Source: Adiantum capillus-veneris (Eukaryota; Streptophyta; Polypodiopsida; Polypodiales; Pteridaceae). From it: a DNA stretch of 64,000 nt. Within the stretch, counting starts at the first letter, position 1. Every line of letters begins with the position of its first letter. Positions 32,472 to 41,208 of the stretch are shown here, piece by piece. The stretch is from NCBI GenBank assembly GCA_014529385.2, contig CM043966.1, forward strand, positions 91,310,587 to 91,374,586, read 5' to 3'. Below the pieces are notes generated by a model, which saw only the letters and a program-made list of their open reading frames with translations, did not search any database and had not been told where the DNA came from. The position numbers were made by a program, and so were the translations under genes.

Positions 32472-34904
32472 AACAAGAATTTTGAAGAAAAAAGATTTGC
32501 TACATCATTAGCCCACCATGAGGCACTAATAGACAAGCTTTATCCAACAGTCACAATTGGTCCCAAGAATTCAATGCTTCACTAAAGGGGCCTTCAAATA
32601 GGACCAAAAGAGCACCCTTAAGCAAAGCTGACCATAAAATTGGATGAAAAGTGCCTACACACACAGAAGCGTCATACCTTGCCACACCACCCGGGGCAAC
32701 TTCATCAATCGAACTCCGCTTTTCAACGTTGGTCTCCACAAATACGAGTTAAATGCACACTGCATTCGTGGCATGGCAACATGTTGTTGAAACTCCTCCT
32801 CTGGCATGATTTGCAATAGGTACTTCAATGCATCATTGTCTCCGCTTTTCATTTGACCGAATGGGCGTACAAATGAAGTTTGATTCCACCATAGCTCCAA
32901 AAAATGCATGCTCCACTCCGTATTACGGAAGAAAAACATTCCTAGCAGAAATAAATCCCATTAATCATACTCCTGCTTGCAAGCATCCGTACACTAAAAC
33001 ACACACAAAATTGGATGAACTAAGAAAAGCACATTCCTTTGTACACTAACCATATAGATACACAAATGCAGACAAGGTCGAGAGGACCTAGACACCATCG
33101 GTAAAAGAATTAAGGGGTGTGAAACTAAGAAATAATAAAAGAGCTCACACACACACACACGTGCATGCACACACATACACACACGTGTGCACAGACACGC
33201 ACACGCATGCATACACAAACAGAAAACAATTGTCGCGCTCTGCATCCACTGGGTGCTATGACAACCCCACTCACACCTTCATTGCCACAATAGCTCACAC
33301 ACACACACACAATCATACAAACCAAACGCCTGCTTTCATACGTTAAACCTATGTATAAACAAGTATGACTACCTGCATTCACCCCAGTAACATCTTTCGT
33401 AATAATCAAATCTGGAATTCCACTATTGTCCCTGCTTCCCACCACCGAAGCTACAATGTCTTCCTGTAAAGATATACAAAAAATTGCTTAGCTAAGAGCA
33501 CTGTGTATGATAAAATTACTCTTAGCTGAATTGTTACAGGGTTTAGTATTCACCAGTGATATTTCCGGATTTATGACGAGAGAGTCCTGCACCATAGACC
33601 ATGCAACCAGCAGCTTTGTGAGGTCCAGTACAATAGAACGAAGCTCAATGTAAAATCAAAAAAATTTCTGAATGCAAGGTGACTACGCAACATGACATGA
33701 ACACCCTGAGCATCCCTCCCCTTTAAACCACTGTGCATTATCATATACTAGGTCTTGACCCTGTTGTTCAATTTGGTAAGAAATGGTGTCGGGATCTACC
33801 CCCTATGGACTTCTTTCTAGCCTGTCTATGCGTTGAGTAGATGCGACAAGTTGTGTTTACCAGCAAAACATCATGAAATCATCACCTCCAACATGTGCCA
33901 CACTCTTACTTGTCTTCATTAAAGGGATAAGAATCATAACAAGTGCAGAGAGAACAAAAACAATGACTTCTAAAGGTCTAAATAATGTTACGAAAGGACA
34001 AATTGTTTCACAACCAATAGCAAAATAGCCTGGAAGAACACTCAATTTTTGAGTTTTGGTTAAGCCAAAAGGCTAAGTAACACTCCCTTTGGCCAGGCCA
34101 AAAGAAAAAGCTCTACAGACCACTGTCGGAATTGTGATTTCCAAAAATAAGTAATTTAATGTCTATTATGAAAGTTGCCCGTCTGTTTCGGTCGTATTAC
34201 CATGTCTATGAAGTTTCTCACAACCAAAAAGGACAAATTTTTCACAAGATGGAAGAAGAACCATGCAGTATGTGAGATTCTCTGCCAACTAGTATCTCCA
34301 ATTTAACACAGAACGAGCCCATAGAGTCTTAGTCACTTACCACATCGTTCCAAAAGACCCAATCAAACTTCGGCAGGTGCTTACGTACGGCTAAAATTTT
34401 GCTCCAACTGGGCGGCCTCGAATTGTCCAGGGTGTCACTAGCATTTATGAATGTATAGCCATGTAGTTGTGCATACTTTGCCTTGTTTGGTGCCACCAAG
34501 CCCATCAACCCATCAAAAGACCGGCCTGGAATACTTCCTCCTCCATCTGTTGATGTTACCATAGCAAATTTTTCCTTATGATGCATTACCCGCTGCTCGC
34601 GTAGATGATTCATGTCTAAACATTGGCGTCCCATGGTATTAGCCCTCATGAAAAGAGCATCCGAGCAGAAGACCAGGCCCACTAATAGTGCTGCTGCTAG
34701 TACACAACAAAGGAATGTGTACTTAAGGCCTGTATAAAGGAGGCGTCTGAGAGGATAAAGTTGTTCTGGACTCCCTTTGAATGATTGGTGCAAGCGTGCA
34801 TAGGCTATGTCTGTGGGCACATCCTTGGCAGAAGAGGCCAAGCAGAGTGGATCTGGGTATTTTGCCAGTCGTCTCTGAGCAAAGACCTCCGGAGAGGCAT
34901 GCAT
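31736..34904 (-). CDS. GT34 (GMA12/MNN10-family) glycosyltransferase, five exons
   Basis: Predicted type II Golgi membrane enzyme that moves a sugar from a nucleotide-sugar donor to a glycan; which sugar and acceptor is unknown. Exons by GT/AG sites and family match: 34,341-34,904; 33,554-33,586; 33,373-33,463; 32,678-32,941; 31,736-31,893 (stop TAG). Phases join cleanly to 369 residues. The first Met after an in-frame stop is used. Residues 59-80 are one hydrophobic anchor. FAMVTSTDG (113-121) begins the catalytic domain, NKAKYAQLHGY (140-150) and PSWSKI (165-170) follow, and the metal-binding DVD (187-189) is split by intron 1. SGDNDALKYLL (262-272), FNSYLW (293-298) and GDFMVHLAG (323-331) complete the GT34 pattern; the His of HLAG is an expected metal ligand. 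There is one NAS glycosylation sequon at 154. No stop or frame break was found, so it is probably functional. The introns carry microsatellites and duplications. Confidence 0.9.
31932..32461. repeat. Tandem duplication inside GT34 intron 4
   Basis: A block beginning AAAAGTCACAATGGCCTACA occurs at about 31,933 and again at about 32,284 (offset 351 bp), each followed by CATGTCCCTCT, GAAATAGGAAAGCAAATGTC and a TACATATACATAAG-type segment ending in a C run. A third partial copy of the last segment begins near 32,147. Confidence 0.88.
32435..32473. repeat. C27 A12 homopolymer pair in intron 4
   Basis: Twenty-seven consecutive C (32,435-32,461) then twelve A. On the transcribed sense (minus) this reads T12 then G27, a potential G-quadruplex-forming run. 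Length could be affected by sequencing error. Confidence 0.9.
33148..33311. repeat. (CA)n-rich stretch in GT34 intron 3
   Basis: Several imperfect CA runs (33,148-33,216 and 33,296-33,311) interleaved with CATGCA and GTGTGC. They lie wholly within the 431-bp intron 3. Confidence 0.85.
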
Positions 34905-35007
34905 GGCGACCCCCTGCTCAGCAGACCTGCTTTGTGTGTTTGTATGCGTATCTGTGTATATGTGCCTGCTTGAGGGTACTGTTGTGCTGTGTTAGTGTCT
35001 GCGTATA

Positions 35008-35015
35008 TGTGTGTG

Positions 35016-35065
<50 letters not shown>

Positions 35066-35318
35066 TGGAAACGTATGGAATGAGTGAATGTGAATGGATA
35101 TGGCGACCAAGAATTGAACTGCCTTCAAAGGGCCGCTTCCTTGTGGGTACTGCGTTGTTGGGCGGTTGGCGAGATATAGATATGAGGATTTTTTGCTTTC
35201 TGCTTCTTATGAGCGCGCACGTGTGTGTGTGGGGGGGCAGATGGAGAGTGACTGCGCGTCTGCGTCCGAGTCTGTAAAGGAGCTTAACGGAAAATCAGTG
35301 TGTCCGCGCGCGCGGGGC

Positions 35319-35372
<54 letters not shown>
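35008..35372. repeat. Microsatellites upstream of the GT34 start: (GT)n and (GT)n(GA)n
   Basis: A GT run at about 35,008-35,064 lies roughly 105-160 bp before the glycosyltransferase start codon (gene on minus strand, so CA in sense). A compound (GT)n(GA)n run is at 35,319-35,372. They fall in the likely 5' UTR or promoter. Confidence 0.9.
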
Positions 35373-35375
<3 letters not shown>

Positions 35376-35715
35376 CTGCGTGCCCTGGGAATATAAACTG
35401 TTAACGATCCTGCTCGCGGCACCCGATCCAACAATTCCACAGGCGAAGAATTCAAAGAGGAAAGGCGGAGGAAGAAGGAACAGACACCAGGAGGGAGATG
35501 GAATCCCTCACACACACAAGCAAGGGAAAGTGCCCTGCTTTCATATAAATCTTGGCATATTTTTTTACACGCACAGAGTGGATCCGCTGGCTGTTCATTC
35601 ATTTTGCCCATAGGTATAGCCTACACGCAAAATTGTTGCGCGCCCGCGCGTCATACACACATTCCCGTTTGGCCCCATCAGTAAAGCCCCTCCTTCTCAT
35701 TCTCAATCAACGGAC

Positions 35716-35847
35716 TTTGAAGGCGTCAAGAAGGCCCATCAGCCCTTGAAAGAATCAATCCCCCCTTTTGAAGGCGTCAAGAAGGCCCATCAGCGGTTTT
35801 GCCCATTGAAATCAATGGACTTTGAAGGCGTTCAGAAGACCCGTTAT
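35716..35847. repeat. Three-copy tandem repeat (51-54 bp period)
   Basis: The phrase TTTGAAGGCGTCAAGAAGGC begins at 35,716 and 35,767, and a variant (TTTGAAGGCGTTCAGAAGAC) at 35,821, each with CCCATCAGC or a related sequence after it. It directly abuts the L1 fragment's target site. Confidence 0.87.
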
Positions 35848-35854
35848 ATCTTAT

Positions 35855-35870
35855 ATCTTATCTTATATCT
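35855..35870. repeat. Target-site duplication of L1 fragment (3' side)
   Basis: ATCTTATCTTATATCT here is repeated at about 37,031-37,046 on the other side of the L1 fragment. The locally repetitive TATCT context makes the exact length uncertain. Confidence 0.7.
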
Positions 35871-37029
35871 TTTTCTTTTTTTTATTAATAGCAAAACTCA
35901 CAATTGTGAGTGGATTATATTGAGCAGTCCAAAAAATTACAAGGTTTTGTCATGCTCATGTTAAGCCATGACAACATCCAAGGATCATAATTACAACGGC
36001 TATCAGGGCAGCCACCCCGTCTCCACAACCTTGATACACAAGGTCCATACTCTTATCATTCTGAGATCTTTTGTTTACCGATGGCCAAGATTTGCCCCCA
36101 TCCTAGGCATTCTATCTGCTGACAACAAGGCACAAGTAGTCCTAGACCAATCCTCTGAGTGATGTTTGCGCCCGAGTGCCCATATTAGCACTTTGCTTTC
36201 TTGTATAATTTCTGTGAAGCTTGCCCTCTCAAATCCTCCCTCAAAAACACGGCGGTTCCTTGTCTGCCGTACATTATGAAAGAAGAAGTATCTGACGATC
36301 TGAGTGCTGACGAGGAGTGCAGGACTACCTGAATTTTTACCTCCAAGACATAGGTCAGTCTTGAAAAAGCTAATTTTCCATGTTCTCTGGACCCACTTGC
36401 ATACTTTCCCTGCGAGGCCTTTTATAGCTGGGCAGTCCATGAATAGGTGGGCCATATCTTCACTAGCTAACCTGCACCCCAAGCATCGATCTGACCCAAT
36501 CCCTCTCTCCTGAATCTTCACCCCCGTCGGTAGAGCACCCCAAATAACCTTCCATAAGAAAACCTTTATGTACTGCGTAACCTTTGGCTTCCATATGTTC
36601 TCCATTACATGCTCCCACCTCTCCTCCGGCCATTGCTTTTTCCATAGCTTGTTAAGGGGGCTAGACCAATTCTTCTTTTGCATCATTGTCTGATAAATGC
36701 TTTTAGTATGGGGTTTCCACAAGAGACTGCTTCCGGGCCATTTCCAGGCATTCCAGTCCAACTACGAATCACAGATTGGCATCACTAGATTGTCAAGCTC
36801 TTTCATCACTTTGTGGACAAGCAAGACCTCCAAGCTATTAAGTTGGTACTGGCCAACCATAAGGTCAACGATTTTCCATCTTCTGTTGACATTGTCCCAG
36901 GAGTGCTCAAGTTGGTTCACACCCATATTATTCAGTTTCCTGGCTGTCTCAATCCAATAGGGAGTTTGTGGCGGATCTACAACTTTGGAGAGCCAGGGGG
37001 ACCAATGCAGGATGGAGTTCTTGAAGGAT
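35871..37029 (-). mobile_element. 5'-truncated L1 LINE, 3' end of ORF2 (pseudogene)
   Basis: The minus-strand frame 36,075-36,761 encodes the ORF2 tail: WNAWKWPGSSLLWKPHTKS, then VFLWKVIWGALPTGVKIQ and the zinc region CLGCRLASEDMAHLFMDCP, then VCKWVQRTWKISFF. These match the L1 at 18,773-24,208 (LWGALSTGVEVKARG, VCKWVRRTWKITLF). The 3' UTR includes the shared 16-bp palindrome (35,896-35,911) and an A tail interrupted by G (plus-strand T-rich, 35,872-35,888). Flanking ATCTTATCTTATATCT repeats are the target duplication. This is a typical target-primed, incompletely copied insertion. Confidence 0.9.
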
Positions 37030-37199
37030 GATCTTATCTTATATCTTATATCTATATTAAAAAGACAACCCTATGCTCCACGTGGTTGCAAATGCATGCA
37101 ACCACAGGAGCTAAGGCGTTGCTTTTGCTTTCAGCCTATGCCACGTAGATGTGTGAGAAAGAGAGTTCCAGGCGTGCACAGAGCTAGCAGTACATTTAG

Positions 37200-37347
37200 C
37201 TCACGTGGACGTGTGGATGGCTCCTCGGCTTCCCCTTCTCTCAAGAGACCCTTCGTCTCCATGCATGATGGAGCCGCGAACCAAGAGGAGCCTGGAGTTG
37301 TCTTTGCTCATAGCTCAAGGCCGAGTCGATCCCATCATCCTGCACAA

Positions 37348-37397
<50 letters not shown>

Positions 37398-37460
37398 GTC
37401 CGTAGCACGCAAGCAAGCTGCACTCAAGCCGAGAGAAGATCAGGCATTAGCTCAAGGCCG

Positions 37461-37501
<41 letters not shown>

Positions 37502-37961
37502 TCCGCAGCTCAAGGGCAAGCTGCACTGAAGCCGAGAGTAGATCAGGCACAATATTAAGAACTGCGCAGCTCAAGCAAGGGACTCTTACTTTTTTCGCTC
37601 ATCGGGCATCCGTTCCAGTAGCTGCCCACGCTCCTCAACCTAGATGTAACCCATCTTTTGCCTTCTGTATTTCCCTTCGTGAGATTCATGAAGTTGAGCT
37701 CACTATGATAAGATCTCCTTCTTATGCTGATGGGGCACATTGCCCAGACGTCCCCCTGCATCATCCTTTGCTTTGACGATGATGGTGTGGATTATTGTGT
37801 GAAAAATTGATTGCCTCTGCCATCTCTCCTTCCACCACAACTTGGCAATGTGGTCAACCTGCTTTTTGCGTGGAAGCACTTGCACAAGGCATTGTGGAAG
37901 CTTTGGAGGATGCTACCAACTGCCACCAGAACAACGTCAACATCGACAAGTTTGAAGAACG
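37200..37961 (+). repeat. Repeat unit U, copy A, left part (interrupted by gypsy)
   Basis: It is similar throughout to 52,562-53,240 (copy B). Shared landmarks are GGCTTCCCCTTCTC, TGATGGAGCC..GAACCAAGAGGA, CATCATCCTGCACAAAGAGAG plus a (GA)n run, GACTCTTACTTTTTTCGCTC and TTGACGATGATGGTGTG. It ends at TTTGAAGAACG, where the gypsy LTR begins. A possible coding stretch (37,795-37,961) reads FCVEALAQGIVEALEDATNC. No known domain was recognised. The continuation is at 46,893. Confidence 0.85.
37957..37961. repeat. Target-site duplication GAACG (left) of gypsy element
   Basis: GAACG at 37,957-37,961 is repeated at 46,888-46,892. The homologous empty site at 53,241-53,246 supports a 5-bp duplication. 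Confidence 0.85.
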
Positions 37962-38983
37962 TGTAATGGAATTTGCCTATTCAATTTGAGAGTAGCAGAA
38001 TTTAATGAGAGTACTTTCAAGAAATGATTTTGTGAGCATAGCGGGTAGACATAATTGAAGATAGCAACATAATTATAGAAATTAGTTAACTTGGCATGGA
38101 CAATACTTTTGCAAGAGAGAGAATTTAGAGAACATGACAACAGTTGAGGATCAGATTTATGTGGAGCCGGTCCCCCCTCCAATAGGCATTTGTATTATGA
38201 TTTCTCCCATAAAGAGAGACTTGTTACAATACATTCTTTGTGTTCCTTGTGACCTAGGTGAAGCAATGAAGATGGAAAGCTTCATGGATCATTATCATAG
38301 CATAACCTAAACTTGAAGAAAGCTTTAACTATACCAAGCCTCAGTCCCAAGACCTCAAACACCTTCGAAGGTGGAGAGAGCTAGCAGGGAATGAGGGTAG
38401 GGAAGAGGAAGAAGAAACATTTCATACGAGAAAGAGCTAGTTCCTCACTTATCATAACTCTTGTGCTAGCATACATAATAGCATAGTAATGAAGAAGAAA
38501 TAGATGGCAAGCTCAAGCATTGAAGCATGGCTCTTGGATGGATTTGCACTCCATAGCCAAGAGTGTTGGTGTAGGCTCTCAACCTCTACTTGCTTGGAGA
38601 AGGAGAGGGAGCTCTTGCACTTTGCATAGTACACAATGAGAGTGTTTGTGACTATGTGTGGGTGGGTATATCCCCTAAGCACCCCCCTAGCTTGCTTGGG
38701 TCGACCCCCCTTGTAGCTCATGCTTGAAGCTCATTGGACCCCTCCAGGCCTAGCCAATCACAAGCAGGAGCCATTACAAGCAACATGGGTAGCCTTGGGA
38801 CAAGTGTCCCCCTTTCCCCTTTGAGAGAGAGGACTTGATAAATGCAAAATCAATTAATTAAATATCCTAAATTATCATTGGACCCCTTGGGTGGCCAACC
38901 AATAGGCTTCAGGCACACCATGAGGGCAACATGGGGAGGAACTTGACAAGTGTCCTTGCTGCCTCTTCAAGCTGGGGCTTCCC

Positions 38984-39050
<67 letters not shown>

Positions 39051-39629
39051 CTCTCTCATCCCCCCCCCTTGTAGGCTCGCCCCCCTCCTTGTAGGGATAT
39101 TTTTGACTTTGGATGAGCAAGCCCCTTAGTCATCAAGCATGACTAAGCACTTAAAGTAGGGGGTGTTCCCACAAGCATCTCAGGCAAGCTTCTCAAGGCA
39201 CCTCAAGCACCTTAATCATGCACCAAGTCAAGCACCTCAAGCATGGAGCCAGTCAAGCACCTCAAGCACCTCAAGCATGACAAGCACCTCAAGCAGGACA
39301 AGCACCTCAAGCACGACAAGCACCTCGAGCTTGGGCCGGGTTCCCACCTCAAGCTCAGTCCTAGCTTACCTAAGGTCAAAGGACTTTTACACACATTATT
39401 GGAGGTCTTCAATGAAGCTAACCCTAAGGTCTTATGCTCCATTGGTTAGCCTTGCTCTTGATAGACCATCTCCCATTTGGGCCCCTTTACTATTGGCCCC
39501 ATGTTGAGATAGATCTATAAGCACATATCTATATCTTAACACTTGTTCCCATTTATTCTCCCACATTAAGTGATCAATTTAATATGAGAAAATCATTTGG
39601 GTTGGTTAGATATTAGATTTTATGACATT
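37962..39629 (-). repeat. Gypsy 3' LTR
   Basis: In plus coordinates it starts TGTAATGGAATTTGCC and ends TTATGACATT. It contains a (GT)n run at about 38,987-39,048, a C run, and an 18-bp minisatellite (39,210-39,335). The last two bases are placed from the target duplication and not from a TG...CA rule, so the end is uncertain by 2 bp. Confidence 0.93.
39210..39335. repeat. 18-bp minisatellite within LTR (ACAAGCACCTCAAGCATG type)
   Basis: Five to six diverged units of about 18 bp built on CAAGCACCTCAAGCA. The equivalent array in the other LTR is at 46,470-46,592 and differs in unit makeup. The array is also found, in reverse orientation, in the fragments at 9,960-10,095 and 56,413-56,545. Confidence 0.88.
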
Positions 39630-39630
39630 A

Positions 39631-39640
39631 CCTCTCTCTT
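39631..39640 (-). other. Gypsy polypurine tract
   Basis: The minus strand reads AAGAGAGAGG just before the 3' LTR start (AATGTCATAAAATC), the expected position and composition for plus-strand priming. Confidence 0.8.
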
Positions 39641-39987
39641 GAAATCATAGTCGTCCTCGACTATGAGGTAGAAGAGATAAAGCCTTAGTCATTAGTCAAT
39701 CGTACTTAGCGGGTAGAGGATCCCTTTTTTACCCTACAACATCTTTCCAAGATGGATGACTAATCCATTTGGTGCTTGGGAGACATAGCTGTCGCAAGCA
39801 TGTCTGCTCTTTAGTCCATATCATTCTCCCAAAGTAGAGTGACAAATTCTACTTGGTGTTTGAGAGACGTCGTCATCACAAACATGATTCTAAGCATGCA
39901 TACTAGTTAAATTTGTGCACAATTAAAAAGAGGATTAGTCTTATAAGACAAAAACATGAGTCATTTAAAAGAGAGTTGTACATTTGC

Positions 39988-41208
39988 TTACTCTAATGTA
40001 GCATTGTAAGCATTGACAAGGTTCATACTATCCTTAAGTTGTACTCCTTGCATCCATTTAGCATCTTCAAAAGGATAATTTTTGAACTTAATGAGATACC
40101 GTCGGATTATCTTACCATGTCGTAGTACCTTGTCTTCATGCCGAAGGACAGCTTCGGGTTGTAGCACCTCTTCTTGGTCTTCAACTTCGGGAGGGTCTTC
40201 AATAATTGGTTCAGTTGGTGGCTCTCCTTTGTAGGGCTTAAGTAGGCTTACATGAAAGGCATTGTGTATAAGCCAATGGTTGGGCAACTTGAGTTGATAA
40301 GCCGTATCATTGATGGGCTTCAACATTTGGAAAGGACCATAGTATCTTTTTGCTAGTTTAGCATAATACTTCTGATGGCCCGTAGGATTTTTGCCCGTCG
40401 TTTGCCTTAATCGAGCCTTAGGAAACTTGAGTAAGACCCAATCATTTTCTTTGAACATTAAGGCTCTTCTGTGCTTATCAGCAGCAGCTTTTTGCCTTTG
40501 TTGAGAGATGGCTATATCCTCCCTAATCTTTTGAAAAGATTCTTGTAGGTCACGGCTATACTCATCGGCGGCGAAGATCTTCCCATGTACTTTGAGTAGC
40601 AAGGGACTTTTAGGTCTTCCCTCTATGATCTCGAAAGGTGCTTTCCCCGTAGAAGTATGTACAGTATTATTGTAGGCATACTCTACTAGAGGTAAATACT
40701 TTTCCCATTGTGAGCGTTGATCTACTTCGGTAACATAAGTCTTGAGTAGATCGAGTATCGTAAGATTGGCTATCTCACTTTGGCCATCCGTTTGTGGGTG
40801 ATAGGCCGAAGAGAAATTCAATCTTGTTCCTAGATTTTCAAAGAGACCTTTCCAAAAATTACTGGTCATTCTAGGATCTCTATCTGACACGATGGATGTG
40901 GGTAATCCATGGTGCTTGAAAATCTGAGATATGAAGAGAGTTGCCATTTGATGTGCCTTAATAGTCTTTTTGACAGGAATAAAATGTGCTTGCTTGCTAA
41001 ACCTGTCGACTATTGTCCATATTCCTGTATTCCCATGGATAGACTTGGGTAATCCAAAGATGAAATCCATGGATATACTCTCCCATGGTGAATTTGGAAT
41101 AGGCAATGGATGGAGTAATCCAGGTTGCTTCCCTCTATCATACTTGGTCTTTTGGCATACTACACATTTTGAAAAATACTCTTGTATGTCCACTTTCATG
41201 GTAGGTCA
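39988..41208 (-). pseudogene. Gypsy integrase with C-terminal chromodomain
   Basis: About 403 residues open after the TGA. CVVCQKTKYDRG is the second half of the HHCC zinc finger. SMDFIFGLP carries the first catalytic Asp, SDRDPRMTSNFW the second, and YHPQTDGQSEIAN the catalytic Glu. GPFQMLKPINDTAYQLKLP is the usual GPY/F module. The end, from about residue 350 (VLRHEDKVLRHGKIIRRYLI, then KFKNYPFEDAKW), is a chromodomain, which in chromoviruses steers integration toward particular chromatin. It is separated from the upstream pol frame only by the TGA at 41,206-41,208, in the same frame, so it is the downstream part of one polyprotein. Confidence 0.94.

Noticed and set aside
33125-33445. Open frame continuing past GT34 exon 3 into CA repeats as a separate gene
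   Set aside because: Only 33,373-33,463 matches the GT34 family. The rest lies in intron 3 behind a GT donor and reads microsatellite.
39210-39335. Regularly spaced short repeats that could suggest a CRISPR array
   Set aside because: The units are directly adjacent 18-bp minisatellite repeats without unique spacers, inside a plant LTR.
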